From NCBI GenBank assembly GCA_003138975.1, contig PLHQ01000023.1:1-61305 (forward strand): 61,305 bases of DNA. Reading direction: 5' to 3'. This document shows, in pieces, positions 7,754 to 16,733 of the stretch (its first letter is position 1; the number at the start of each line of letters is the position of its first letter). The position numbers and the translations under genes were made by a program. The notes below the pieces were generated by a model. The model saw nothing but the letters and a program-made list of their open reading frames with translations. It searched no databases and was not told the DNA's origin. The DNA comes from Acidobacteriaceae bacterium. GTDB lineage: Bacteria > Acidobacteriota > Terriglobia > Terriglobales > Acidobacteriaceae.

Positions 7754-9034
7754 ATGACAGAACTTCCCATGAGCCCCGTTCCTCCGCGCGCGGATATGCC
7801 GGACGTTGCGCCTACGGTGCAACAGGACGTGGCGCGTATGGCTGCGTTGCCGGAGGTGCGGTCGGCGTTCAACTGGTTGCGTACGCAGGAGCCTCAACTG
7901 ACGCAGTGGCAGATGGAGATGGCGCGGATTCCGGCGCCTCCGTTTGGCGAGTCGGCACGCGGGGCATGGCTGGCCGAGCGCTTTCGCGAAGTCGCCCTCG
8001 ATGATGTTCGCGTCGATGATGTGGGCAACGTGTTCGGTTTGCATCCCGGATTCGGACAGCGCTATGTGGCGCTGAGCGCGCACATCGATACTGTGTTTCC
8101 GGCGAACACGCCGCTGAACATTCGCCAGCAGGGCAGCCGACTGTATGGGCCGGGAGTTTCCGATAACGGCGCGGGCGTGACGGCGATGCTCGCGATTGCC
8201 GCACTGCTGCGTTCGGTGCGGATGCGGCACGCGCTGCCGTTTGTTTTTATTGGCAATGTGGGCGAAGAGGGCGAAGGCGATCTGCGTGGGATGCGGCACA
8301 TTTTTTCCACGCCACGCTGGAAGGATTCTATCGCCTACAGCGTGGTTCTCGATGGCGCGGGCGCGGACACGATTGTGGCCGAAGCCTTGGGCAGCCGCCG
8401 CTTTGAAGTGATCGTGCGCGGTCCGGGCGGACATTCGTGGAGCGACTTTGGGGCGCCTAATCCTGTGGTCATTCTCGCGAAGGCGATCGATACGTTCACT
8501 GCGAGTCCGGTGCCAACCACACCGAAGACGACGTTTAACATTGGCGTGATTCGCGGGGGCACGTCAGTGAATTCGATTCCCGAGTCGGCCAGCATGAAGG
8601 TGGATATCCGCTCTACGTCGATGAACGAGATGGAGCGGCTGGAGCAGACGCTGCGGCTGGCGCTGAATCGCGCGGTGGAAGATGAGACGATGGCGGCGGA
8701 GATGCGGTCACCGCTGCAGAAACGGCCTTCGGGAGTGAATTGCGAAATCGTGCCGATCGGGAACCGTCCGGCGGGGGAGTTGGCGATAGGCGCTCGAATT
8801 TTGCATGTGATCCGCGCTGTGGATGCGCAACTCAATAACGCCGCGCAGGTGCAGCGGGCATCGACGGACGCGAATATTCCGCTGTCGCTGGGGCTGGAGG
8901 CCATTGCCATCGGTGGCGGCGGTTCTGGCGGCGGCGCGCACACTTTGCAGGAGTGGTTTGACAGCAACGGACGCGAGCTCGGGCTGAAACGAATTTTGCT
9001 GACGATGCTGGCGCTGGCGGGAGCGGGAGAATGA
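7754..9034 (+). CDS. M20-family metallopeptidase
   Basis: A 426-residue dizinc aminoacylase or peptidase. The first metal motif is LSAHIDTVFP, the second GPGVSDNGAGVTAML, the Glu pair appears in NVGEEGEGD, and the dimerisation-domain motif GPGGHSWSDFG follows. A late His in GGGAHTLQEWFD completes the metal site. No signal peptide is seen, so it is probably cytoplasmic, cleaving a small peptide or amide. The start ATG 7754 is used; an internal ATG at 7769 is possible. Its stop overlaps the start of the next gene (ATGA), implying coupled translation with the amidohydrolase. Confidence 0.9.
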   Translation: MTELPMSPVPPRADMPDVAPTVQQDVARMAALPEVRSAFNWLRTQEPQLTQWQMEMARIPAPPFGESARGAWLAERFREVALDDVRVDDVGNVFGLHPGFGQRYVALSAHIDTVFPANTPLNIRQQGSRLYGPGVSDNGAGVTAMLAIAALLRSVRMRHALPFVFIGNVGEEGEGDLRGMRHIFSTPRWKDSIAYSVVLDGAGADTIVAEALGSRRFEVIVRGPGGHSWSDFGAPNPVVILAKAIDTFTASPVPTTPKTTFNIGVIRGGTSVNSIPESASMKVDIRSTSMNEMERLEQTLRLALNRAVEDETMAAEMRSPLQKRPSGVNCEIVPIGNRPAGELAIGARILHVIRAVDAQLNNAAQVQRASTDANIPLSLGLEAIAIGGGGSGGGAHTLQEWFDSNGRELGLKRILLTMLALAGAGE

Positions 9035-10860
9035 TGAGGAGATTTGCGGCCTCGGGGGCTAAAGCCCCTCGCGGAAGGAAGCATCTTTTCGCAGCGCTGA
9101 AGCGCTGCGCCACCCAAAAACTAAACCGAGCCGGAACTTCAGCCTTTTTCATATTCTCGGCTGCGGCGCTGTGTTGCGCGCAAACTCAGATTCCTGCGGC
9201 TACGCCGTCGGCTGCTTCCGGGCCTAAGGCAGACACCGTTTACGTCCACGCAAATGTTTATACCGGCGTGCGGTCGAATGCGCAGTTCAGTTCGATTTTG
9301 CGCGAGGAAGCCATCGCGGTGCGCGGCGATCGCATCCAGGCCGTGGGAAAGAATGGAGACATCGAGAAGCTCAAGGGCCCGCAAACGCAAGTTATCGATC
9401 TGGGCGGGCACTTCGTCATGCCGGGATTCAACGACGCGCACCTGCACCTGGCCGATGCGGGACTGCAGAAGTTGAATGTGGATCTAACCGGAGTGAGGAC
9501 GCTGGATGAATTCCGCCAGCGCGTCTTGGCCAAGGTGGAGACGGCCAAACCGGGCGAATGGATTCTGGGCGGAGGATGGGATGAGACCATGTGGGCGGTG
9601 AAGGCTCTGCCCAGCCGCTGGGATCTGGATGAGGTTTCGGGCGGGCATCCAGTCATTCTGGATCGCGTGGACGGGCATCTTGCTGTGGCCAATACTCGGG
9701 CGCTGCGATTGGCGAGTATTACGATTGCCAACCGCGACCCGCAAGGCGGCCAAATTGATCGCGATGCCAATGGGCAGCCAACGGGGATTCTGCGCGATAC
9801 TGCGCAAGGTGCCGTACGCACTGTAATTCCTCAGCCGACACACGAAGCGCGGCGGCATGGAATTGAAGTCGCGCTGGCCGATCTTGCCGAGCAGGGCGTG
9901 ACTTCTGCGCAGGATTATTCGCCGGATTGGCAAAATTTCCAGATTTACGAGGAACTCGAAAAAGACGGCAAGCTGACAGCGCGCATTTCCGAATGGCTGC
10001 CTTTCGACGATTCCATCGAGGAGTTGCAGAAGAAGCGCGACTCGCATCCGCAATCGGATTTGATGCTGCACACCGGAATGCTGAAGGGCTTCATGGATGG
10101 CTCTCTGGGGGGCCACACGGCGGCGCTGCTTGAACCATATGCCGATGATCCCAACAACTCGGGCTTGCCGCGCTATGAGACCGCGAAGCTGAATGACATG
10201 GCCAGGGAACGAGTGCTCGCGGGCTTCCAGTTGGGGTTTCATGCGATCGGGGACAAAGGAGTGCAAATGGCGCTCGATGCTTTCGCCGAAGCGGAGAAAG
10301 TCGCACGCGAGCAGAAGGCGAAGGCTGCAAACGGAGGCGACGATTACCGCCCGCGCATCGAACATGCGCAGGTCACTACGCCCGCACAGATCGTGCGTTT
10401 CAAGGAACTGAAGGTGATTGCGTCGATGCAGCCAAGCCATGTTCTCACCGACATGCGCTGGGCGCAGGACCGACTGGGGCCAAAGCGCGCCGCCACTTCC
10501 TATGCGTGGGCGGCATTCTTGAACAAAGGCGTGCCGCTGGCTTTTGGCACCGATTATCCGGTTGAGCCGGTGACGCCGTTCCGCGGCCTCTACGCAGCCG
10601 TCACGCGCAAGAGTGAGGACGGCAAGCAGCAATATTTTCCGGAGCAGAAGCTGACCATGGATCAGGCTATCGCCGCTTACACGACCGGTTCGGCCTTTGC
10701 AGAGTTCGAGGAAAAAGAAAAGGGCAAGCTGGAGCCGGGGATGCTCGCGGATTTCATCGTTTTGGACCGCGATGTCACTGCGTCCTCGACGGAAAAAGTG
10801 CTGGCCACAAAGGTGTTGCGCACGGTGGTTGGCGGCAAAACGGTTTACGAAGCGAAGTAA
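9031..10860 (+). CDS. Secreted metal-dependent amidohydrolase (YtcJ-like)
   Basis: About 609 residues if translation starts at 9031. A hydrophobic segment, TSAFFIFSAAALCCAQT (near residues 35-50), looks like a signal peptide. The amidohydrolase core follows: metal motif FNDAHLHLADAG, FHAIGDKGV, and FGTDYPVEP with the catalytic Asp, ending with the small beta-sandwich region LADFIVLDRDV. Substrates of the family are varied amides and cyclic ureas. Unusually, the 30 or so residues before the signal peptide are encoded by a palindromic repeat element (9055-9108). ATG 9031 overlaps the upstream stop. A shorter start is possible but I see no good one between the repeat and the signal peptide. Confidence 0.85.
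   Translation: MMRRFAASGAKAPRGRKHLFAALKRCATQKLNRAGTSAFFIFSAAALCCAQTQIPAATPSAASGPKADTVYVHANVYTGVRSNAQFSSILREEAIAVRGDRIQAVGKNGDIEKLKGPQTQVIDLGGHFVMPGFNDAHLHLADAGLQKLNVDLTGVRTLDEFRQRVLAKVETAKPGEWILGGGWDETMWAVKALPSRWDLDEVSGGHPVILDRVDGHLAVANTRALRLASITIANRDPQGGQIDRDANGQPTGILRDTAQGAVRTVIPQPTHEARRHGIEVALADLAEQGVTSAQDYSPDWQNFQIYEELEKDGKLTARISEWLPFDDSIEELQKKRDSHPQSDLMLHTGMLKGFMDGSLGGHTAALLEPYADDPNNSGLPRYETAKLNDMARERVLAGFQLGFHAIGDKGVQMALDAFAEAEKVAREQKAKAANGGDDYRPRIEHAQVTTPAQIVRFKELKVIASMQPSHVLTDMRWAQDRLGPKRAATSYAWAAFLNKGVPLAFGTDYPVEPVTPFRGLYAAVTRKSEDGKQQYFPEQKLTMDQAIAAYTTGSAFAEFEEKEKGKLEPGMLADFIVLDRDVTASSTEKVLATKVLRTVVGGKTVYEAK
9055..9108. repeat. REP-like double hairpin inside a gene start
   Basis: GGGGCT (9055-9060) pairs with AGCCCC (9063-9068), and GCAGCGCT (9091-9098) pairs with AGCGCTGC (9101-9108). 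The sequence resembles palindromic units I associate with intergenic regions of acidobacterial genomes. Here it lies inside the open frame of the amidohydrolase, before the signal peptide. Confidence 0.6.
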
Positions 10861-10903
10861 CTTCTTTAAACGCAACCGCGATTTCGTGCGTCTAACCGAC
10901 TTG

Positions 10904-10923
10904 GGATCGCATATCCGCGATCC
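10904..10923. promoter_or_regulatory. Inverted repeat between amidohydrolase and HtrA genes
   Basis: GGATCGC and GCGATCC form a perfect 7-bp stem with a 6-base loop (ATATCC). It lies 44 bases after the amidohydrolase stop and 24 bases upstream of the HtrA promoter. With no T tract, it may be an operator or a weak terminator. Confidence 0.4.
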
Positions 10924-10946
10924 ATCGACCCGGCAGAGCTTCGTGA

Positions 10947-10977
10947 TTGCAGCTGTGTCTTCGCAAACGGGTATAAT
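10947..10977 (+). promoter_or_regulatory. Candidate promoter for the HtrA protease gene
   Basis: A perfect TATAAT (10972-10977) is preceded by TTGCAG (10947-10952) with a long 19-base spacer. It lies about 35 bases upstream of the htrA start codon. Confidence 0.55.
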
Positions 10978-11011
10978 AAAAGCGCTTATAGTCCTCGGAG
11001 GAAGCAGAGAT

Positions 11012-12592
11012 ATGGATTCGCGGGCATTTTGGCTGCGCCTGAAGACCCACGGTTGGGCCTATTCGTTTAGCATTGCGGCAACGCTGGCACTGGGTATTTT
11101 AATTGGCACGGTGGTTTCCTACGGAGTGAAGGGCAAGGAAGGGCAGAAGTCTTCCGACGCGACTCCGCTGACGGTTCCTTCTCCCAAGCAACTCTCCGGT
11201 ACATTTTCGCAGATCGCCAAGCAGTTGGGGCCGAGCGTGGTCAACATCAATACCGAGTCGACCATAAAGAATCCGCATCGGCGTCGAGGCGGGCAGAACC
11301 CCGATGATGACGACAGCGGCGGCGGCAATGGTGGAATGGATGACTTCTTCAACCGCTTCTTCGGCGGGCAAGGCGGCCCAAACGGTGACGCCGCAATTCG
11401 CGAGCGTTCGCTCGGTTCGGGAGTGATTGTCGATCCCAAGGGCTACATCGTCACCAACCGCCACGTAGTGGATAAGGCGGACCGCATTCGCGTGCGTCTG
11501 CAGGACGATCCTCCCGGGGTACAGCACGACGCCAAAGTGATCGGCCAAGATCAGGAGACCGATCTGGCGGTCATCAAGATCGATATGGACCGCTCGGTAC
11601 CGGCCGCCAAGCTGGGCAACTCTGACAGCATGCAGGTTGGGGACTGGGTTCTGGCCATCGGAAGCCCATTCGGGCAGGTGGGCACGGTCACTGCGGGCAT
11701 CGTTTCCGCCAAGGGACGAGATATCGTTCCTAACCGCCAGTTCCAGACGTTCATTCAGACCGACGCTGCGATCAATCCCGGAAATTCCGGTGGACCGCTG
11801 GTCAATATGGACGGCGAAGTGATCGGCATCAACACGGCCATCTTGAGCGAGACCAATGCCTATGCCGGCGTGGGCTTCTCGCTTCCTTCCAATACCGTGG
11901 CTGAGGTTTACAACCAGCTCATCGGACCTGAGCATCGTGTGGTGCGAGGTTCCATCGGCATCATGTTTGACGCAGTGGAGAATCCTGCCATCACGCGGGT
12001 CTACGGCGCGGGTACGGGTGTCACGGTGTCCAGTGTGGTGGCCGGCAGTCCGGCCGACCAGGCGGGATTGAAAGTGGGCGACACCATTACCACCGTAGAT
12101 GGCAAGAAGGTCACGAAGGGATCGGAGTTGGTGGCGGATATTGCCTCGCGCAAGCCGGGAGCCAAAGTGCAGCTCGATTTCCTGCGCAACGGCAAGAAGC
12201 AGAATACGACCGTGACGATCGCGGACCGTTCCAAGCTATTTGCGGCGCGCCTGAACGATGACGAGGGCGGTAACGACGAGAGCACGCCCAAGCAAGACAA
12301 GTTCGGCATCACGGTCCGCAGACTTACTCCCGAGATGGCGGAGAGGCTGGATATGCCGTCGGGCAAGGGCGTGATCGTGCAGGACGTCAAACCGGGCTCG
12401 TTTGCCGAGGACATCAATCTGGGCCGCGGCGACGTGATTCTTGAGGTCAACAAACAGCCGGTGAACAGCGAAGATGATTTTACCAAGGTGGAATCGAACC
12501 TGAAGAGCGGTCAGGACGTGGTATTCCTCGTGCGCCCCCGCGGTTCCACTCGCCAGGACGGAACCATCTTCGTGGCCGGGACACTTCCGTAA
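11012..12592 (+). CDS. HtrA/DegP-type periplasmic serine protease with two PDZ domains
   Basis: A 526-residue envelope protease or chaperone. A membrane segment at residues 15-35 (SFSIAATLALGILIGTVVSY) anchors or exports it. The trypsin-like domain has His151 in TNRHVV, Asp184 in TDLAVIKID and Ser259 in GNSGGPL, the full triad. Two PDZ domains follow (about 305-405 and 430-520), the first around AGSPADQAGLKVGD. A Gly/Asn-rich loop lies between the anchor and the protease core. GTG and ATG codons further upstream are rejected because ATG 11012 has an ideal GGAGGAAG ribosome site and lies downstream of a TATAAT box. It degrades or refolds damaged envelope proteins. Confidence 0.95.
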   Translation: MDSRAFWLRLKTHGWAYSFSIAATLALGILIGTVVSYGVKGKEGQKSSDATPLTVPSPKQLSGTFSQIAKQLGPSVVNINTESTIKNPHRRRGGQNPDDDDSGGGNGGMDDFFNRFFGGQGGPNGDAAIRERSLGSGVIVDPKGYIVTNRHVVDKADRIRVRLQDDPPGVQHDAKVIGQDQETDLAVIKIDMDRSVPAAKLGNSDSMQVGDWVLAIGSPFGQVGTVTAGIVSAKGRDIVPNRQFQTFIQTDAAINPGNSGGPLVNMDGEVIGINTAILSETNAYAGVGFSLPSNTVAEVYNQLIGPEHRVVRGSIGIMFDAVENPAITRVYGAGTGVTVSSVVAGSPADQAGLKVGDTITTVDGKKVTKGSELVADIASRKPGAKVQLDFLRNGKKQNTTVTIADRSKLFAARLNDDEGGNDESTPKQDKFGITVRRLTPEMAERLDMPSGKGVIVQDVKPGSFAEDINLGRGDVILEVNKQPVNSEDDFTKVESNLKSGQDVVFLVRPRGSTRQDGTIFVAGTLP

Positions 12593-12616
12593 CCAGGGAT
12601 TAGCCCAACGGGAACT

Positions 12617-12653
12617 GGCATTGCTTCCTTCCATGGGGGATGATTACAATGCC
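12617..12653 (+). promoter_or_regulatory. Promoter overlapped by an inverted repeat
   Basis: TTGCTT (12621-12626) and TACAAT (12645-12650) with 18-base spacing form a candidate promoter for the gene at 12728. GGCATTG (12617-12623) and CAATGCC (12647-12653) are a perfect inverted repeat covering both boxes, so a repressor could bind here. It could also act as the htrA terminator hairpin. Confidence 0.45.
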
Positions 12654-12727
12654 AGCTTCTGTTGGGCTTTGTCTTTTGGCGCAGGTGACCAGGTCCGGTC
12701 GTTTGGCGGAAACTCGAGGGTTACCCG

Positions 12728-13480
12728 TTGGAACAAAAGCATCGCGCGAAAACCGTAAGAAGATGGTTAGGCGCAGCCTGCGTGCTGGCGGTGGCCTGTG
12801 TCTGTTTCCTGCCCGGCAGAGCGGTCGCCCACACCGATGCTTCGAGCAAGACTTCGCCCGGCAACAAGACTGGTGGCACGAAGGCCCCGACCCCGAAGAA
12901 TCACGCGAAGGCGGCCGCGTCTGGTTCGAGTGCGAGTTCATCCTCGGCGGCGAAGGCTCATCCAGTATCGCATCCCGCGGCCAATAAGCATCCGAAATCG
13001 AACGCAGCCATCACCGCTCGCAACAGTAAATCCACGCACGCGATCTCGCGAAAGAATTCCAAGAGGAGAACAACCGCGCGCGGCCAGCAGAAGATTGAAC
13101 CCGAACGTGCGCAGGCGATTCAGGAAGCGCTGATCCGCGAACATTATATGAGCGGCGAACCGACGGGAACCTGGAATCAAGACAGCGAAGACGCCATGCG
13201 CCGCTATCAGGCCGATCACGGCTGGCAATCGAAAACCGTACCTGATTCGCGCGCTCTAATCAGCCTTGGGCTCGGACCCAGCCACGACCACCTGCTGAAT
13301 CCGGAGAGTGCGATGACGACTGGGCCGGAGGTTTCTCATGCAGCATCGGTGACTTCCTCATCCCAGAACCCGGTCTCGCACAGTGCCGAGCCTGGAGCGC
13401 GCATTAGCACCGCCCCGATGCCGTCTGCCGATCCGGCACCGGGCACATCTTCCGACCATGATGCGTCGGGGCCGCAGTAA
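12728..13480 (+). CDS. Secreted protein with a peptidoglycan-binding-like domain
   Basis: A 250-residue exported protein. A signal peptide is clear (VRRWLGAACVLAVACVCFLP, then cleavage near AVAH). A basic Ser/Ala/Lys-rich linker fills residues 40-115, then a compact domain at about 118-175 (RAQAIQEALIREHYMSGEPT, DAMRRYQADHGW) has the pattern of the PG_binding_1 fold, which binds cell-wall peptidoglycan. A Ser/Pro-rich tail follows. Translation starts at TTG 12728 with a GAGGG site eight bases upstream. The low-complexity parts suggest it spans a wide periplasm or wall. Role unknown; possibly in envelope anchoring. Confidence 0.7.
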   Translation: MEQKHRAKTVRRWLGAACVLAVACVCFLPGRAVAHTDASSKTSPGNKTGGTKAPTPKNHAKAAASGSSASSSSAAKAHPVSHPAANKHPKSNAAITARNSKSTHAISRKNSKRRTTARGQQKIEPERAQAIQEALIREHYMSGEPTGTWNQDSEDAMRRYQADHGWQSKTVPDSRALISLGLGPSHDHLLNPESAMTTGPEVSHAASVTSSSQNPVSHSAEPGARISTAPMPSADPAPGTSSDHDASGPQ

Positions 13481-13500
13481 GCACCGTTCGACCGATCCAA

Positions 13501-13535
13501 CAACTACCACTCAGCATTCAGCCTAGCTATAGCTA
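13501..13535. repeat. Heptamer-period repeat between convergent genes
   Basis: Five 7-bp units (for example CACTCAG then CATTCAG) run from 13501 to 13535 and end in a self-complementary stretch around TAGCTATAGCTA. The block sits between the stop codons of convergent genes and belongs to the same period-7 class as the repeats in the rod-shape operon. Confidence 0.45.
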
Positions 13536-13591
13536 GCATCCCGCGGAGTCTTCTTACGAAACGGTCCGCGCATGAGGGTGATTGCTAGCCG

Positions 13592-14350
13592 CTACGCGCC
13601 CGGGCTCTTCCGATAGCTTCCCGTCACTGGCCGGGGAAAATAAGGCAGAGGCTGTGAGTGAATGATCGCCTGAGGGTTAGCCTCGACGAGAGCGTCCGCA
13701 ATTTCTTCCCCGCAGATTTCGGCGGCGGCTTCGCGCGCCGTGGAGAGCACGGGAACACGTTTCTCGGTATCGTGCGCGTCCGTCGCCAGCACGTGGACGG
13801 CATCATGTTCGAGCAGCCATTGCGCGGCGCGGCGCACGCGTTCACCCCAGAATCCGGTGAGCGCCGATCCCGTCATCTGGATCACGCACCCTTGCTCAGC
13901 CCACTCCACCACCCTTTGCGGAGTCTCGCGAAGTATCGGATTGCGTTCGGGATGCGTGATCACTGCAGTGATCCCGCAGTCGCCCAGCTTCGTAAAACAG
14001 TCCGTAATCTGCTGCGGAACGCTATAGTTGCTCAGTTCGACCAGCATGTAGTGCGAGCCCTCGATGGCATAGCGTGCGGGATTTGCCAGCACATCCTGCA
14101 GATTGTCGTAGGAGAGATGGAAGTCGCAGCCCAGGCTGAGTGTGGGAAGGTCGCCCACAAGTTGCTGCAAGTGCGCGACCAGTCCCTGAAGATACGGCCG
14201 GTCATAGTGGTAACGGTCGTTGGCGTGAGGTGTGGCCACCTGGTGAGTAATGCCGTCGGCCGCGGCCATTCGGCACATGGCGACGGATATTTCCCACGAC
14301 TTGGATCCGTCGTCTACTTCCGGAAGAATATGCGAGTGAATGTCGACCAC
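13592..14350 (-). CDS. CpsB/CapC-like PHP-domain tyrosine phosphatase
   Basis: A 252-residue PHP-family metal-dependent phosphatase. The N-terminal motif VDIHSHILPEVDDGSKS, TPHANDRY, ITHPERN and ATDAHD supply the histidines and aspartates of the trinuclear metal site. Family members dephosphorylate the tyrosine kinases that control capsule or exopolysaccharide chain length. Here no polysaccharide cluster or BY-kinase is adjacent, so it acts on a distant partner or has another substrate. It begins with GTG 14350. It is convergent with the gene before it and divergent from the aldehyde dehydrogenase at 14565. Confidence 0.85.
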   Translation of the reverse strand: MVDIHSHILPEVDDGSKSWEISVAMCRMAAADGITHQVATPHANDRYHYDRPYLQGLVAHLQQLVGDLPTLSLGCDFHLSYDNLQDVLANPARYAIEGSHYMLVELSNYSVPQQITDCFTKLGDCGITAVITHPERNPILRETPQRVVEWAEQGCVIQMTGSALTGFWGERVRRAAQWLLEHDAVHVLATDAHDTEKRVPVLSTAREAAAEICGEEIADALVEANPQAIIHSQPLPYFPRPVTGSYRKSPGA

Positions 14351-14564
14351 GATTGTAGAAACACAAGCAACCGACCGGGGTTGCGCCTGGATTTGATTTA
14401 AGCAGATTCGTGCTGAAAGAGAAAGCAGACCACAGATTCTCTTTTGTAAAGCGGATAACTCCTCAGGCCCTCAAAGTGAAGCCTCAACCCAAAGTGTTCT
14501 CTCCCTTGCCGCACCTTCTATTCCGGCTGTAGCATCAATATTCAGACATTCATAAGGAGATATC

Positions 14565-16100
14565 ATGGCAACCGACACGCTGGCTTCCCCGGCCACTCTC
14601 AGTCACACCCCAACCAAAGTCCTCAAGAATTTCATCGACGGCGAGTGGGTCGAATCCTCGACCGGCGAAACTTTCGAAGATCGCAATCCCGCCGACACGC
14701 GCGACGTGGTCGGCATTTTTCAGAAATCCGCCAAAGCCGATGTTGACGCCGCCGTAGACGCCGCTACGCGCGCCTTCGCCAAATGGCGACTCGTGCCTGC
14801 GCCGCGGCGCGCGGAAATGGTTTTTCGCGCCGCGGAAATTCTTATCGGCCGCAAAGAAGACCATGCCCGCGACATGACTCGCGAAATGGGCAAGGTTCTT
14901 GCCGAAACCCGCGGCGACGTACAGGAAGCGATTGACGCCGCTTACTACAATGCCGGCGAGGGACGCCGCCTCTTCGGCCCCACCGTACCCTCCGAGATGC
15001 CCAACAAGTTTGCTATGGCTGTGCGGCAGCCGATCGGCGTCTGCGGCATGATCACGCCCTGGAATTTCCCCATGGCGATTTCTTCCTGGAAGCTTCTGCC
15101 CGCCGTCGTCTGCGGCAACACCTGCGTCATAAAGCCTGCGCAGGATACTCCGCTCTCAACGTTTAATCTGGTCCGCGCGTTCACCGACGCCGGCATTCCG
15201 AAAGGCGTTGTCAACATCGTGACCGGCTTCGGCGCCGACGTAGGTACTCCGCTCGCTGAGCACGCCGACGTGCGCGCCATCTCGCTTACAGGATCCTCTG
15301 CGGTCGGCCGCATCGTGGGCGGCATCGCTGCCAAGACTTTTAAGCACTGCTCGCTCGAACTGGGCGGCAAGAATCCAATGATTGTGCTCGACGACGCGAA
15401 CCTCGACCTTGCCATCGAAGGCGGACTCTGGGGAGGCTTCGGCACCACCGGTCAGCGTTGCACCGCGACGAGCCGCATCATCGTGCAGAAGGGCGTCTAT
15501 CGGGAGTTTATTGAGCGCTACGTGACGCGCGCCAAGAAGCTCAAAGTCGGTAATGGGCTGGACGAAACAGTTGAGATGGGTCCGGCGATCAACGAGAAGC
15601 AGCTCCAGACCGATCTCAGCTATGTCGAGATCGGCAAGAACGAAGGCGCTAAGTTGATGTGCGGCGGCAACCGCCTGGACCAGGGCGATTATCAATATGG
15701 CTGGTTTATGGAACCGACCGTATTTACCGATGTCGATCCCAAGATGCGCATCGCGCAGGAAGAAATCTTCGGCCCCGTGGTGTCGATCATTCCTTGCGAC
15801 GATATGGAAGATGCGATTGAGATCGCCAATGGGATCGAGTACGGCCTTTCGTCCGCGCTCTATACGAAGGACGTGAATAAGGCTTTCGCCGCTATTCGCG
15901 ATCTCTATGCCGGAATCACCTACATCAACGCGCCCACGATCGGAGCGGAAGTGCACTTGCCTTTTGGCGGCACGAAGGCAACTGGGAATGGTCACCGCGA
16001 AGGTGGCATTGGCGCCATCGACTTCTACACCGAATGGAAGTCCGTCTACGTTGATTACTCAGACACGCTGCAGAAGGCTCAGATCGACCGGGGAGAATAG
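14565..16100 (+). CDS. NAD(P)-dependent aldehyde dehydrogenase
   Basis: A 511-residue aldehyde dehydrogenase with the full set of family motifs: TPWNFPMAI for the cofactor site, the general-base Glu in LELGGKNP, the nucleophilic Cys in TGQRCTATS, and EEIFGPVVS. It resembles the branch that oxidises semialdehydes such as aminoadipate or pyrroline-5-carboxylate semialdehyde, but the substrate is not fixed by sequence. It shares only family-level similarity with the dehydrogenase at 1090, so it is not a recent duplicate. The start ATG 14565 follows a near-perfect AAGGAGATATC ribosome site, indicating strong translation. Confidence 0.92.
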   Translation: MATDTLASPATLSHTPTKVLKNFIDGEWVESSTGETFEDRNPADTRDVVGIFQKSAKADVDAAVDAATRAFAKWRLVPAPRRAEMVFRAAEILIGRKEDHARDMTREMGKVLAETRGDVQEAIDAAYYNAGEGRRLFGPTVPSEMPNKFAMAVRQPIGVCGMITPWNFPMAISSWKLLPAVVCGNTCVIKPAQDTPLSTFNLVRAFTDAGIPKGVVNIVTGFGADVGTPLAEHADVRAISLTGSSAVGRIVGGIAAKTFKHCSLELGGKNPMIVLDDANLDLAIEGGLWGGFGTTGQRCTATSRIIVQKGVYREFIERYVTRAKKLKVGNGLDETVEMGPAINEKQLQTDLSYVEIGKNEGAKLMCGGNRLDQGDYQYGWFMEPTVFTDVDPKMRIAQEEIFGPVVSIIPCDDMEDAIEIANGIEYGLSSALYTKDVNKAFAAIRDLYAGITYINAPTIGAEVHLPFGGTKATGNGHREGGIGAIDFYTEWKSVYVDYSDTLQKAQIDRGE

Positions 16101-16118
16101 ACGAACAAATCGTGACGC

Positions 16119-16136
16119 AGAGGCTACTTGCCTCTG
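16119..16136 (+). terminator. Stem-loop after the aldehyde dehydrogenase gene
   Basis: CAGAGGC (16119-16125) and GCCTCTG (16130-16136) form a 7-bp stem with a 4-base loop, 18 bases after the stop codon. There is no T tract, so it may be a Rho-assisted or mRNA-stabilising hairpin. Confidence 0.4.
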
Positions 16137-16255
16137 TGTTCCCAGTGTCGCGAGAGACTAAGTAATAAAAGTACGTTGGTAATCTTGCCTGTGTGTCTCG
16201 CGTGACCTAGCGTTAGCGCAACTTGGGGTTCAATCCGTCCGCAGAAGGATTTGTC

Positions 16256-16624
16256 TTGCCCAACCATCTTGTTTCTGCCACCACGGGAAGCGTTAAGAGA
16301 AGTGTTGCATCGGCGACTCTGACGCTTTGCTTCATCGGCGGACTCGTGCCTGCCTTGCTGGCCCAGAAAGGTCCCAAGTCTGATCGCAAAGTGCTGGTCT
16401 CCGTAAAACCTGAGTATTCCGAACTGTTGAAGCATGCTCAAATCGGAGGCCTGGTTCGTCTGAAGGTCACGGTTAATCCTGACGGGAAGGTGAGCAATGT
16501 GGATGTTGTTGGGGGCAATCCCATCCTGGCCGAGAGTGCTGCAACGGCGGTGATGAAGTGGAAGTTCGTTCCGGCCGGAGCGCAAACGGTCGAGGATATT
16601 TCCATCAGCTTCACCCCGCACTAA
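16256..16624 (+). CDS. TonB C-terminal-domain protein
   Basis: About 122 residues. A hydrophobic segment (VASATLTLCFIGGLVPALLA) at residues 18-37 is a signal peptide or anchor. The rest is a TonB-box-binding domain: LVRLKVTVNPDGKVSNVDVV then AATAVMKWKFVPA, the classic TonB C-terminal pattern. TonB proteins transmit energy to outer-membrane transporters, but this one lacks the long proline-rich spacer and has no ExbB/ExbD neighbours, so it may be a secreted stand-alone domain, common in Acidobacteriota. TTG 16256 is chosen for its AGAAGGA site; TTG 16223 is an alternative. Confidence 0.75.
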   Translation: MPNHLVSATTGSVKRSVASATLTLCFIGGLVPALLAQKGPKSDRKVLVSVKPEYSELLKHAQIGGLVRLKVTVNPDGKVSNVDVVGGNPILAESAATAVMKWKFVPAGAQTVEDISISFTPH

Positions 16625-16733
16625 ATCACACACCATCCGTTTTATCTGCACGCTCTGCGCTTCTGCGGTTAAAATCCTTCTTGCACTCTTAATGACAGGC
16701 CGCGGTCTTCATGCCCGCTGCGGCGAGGCTTCC

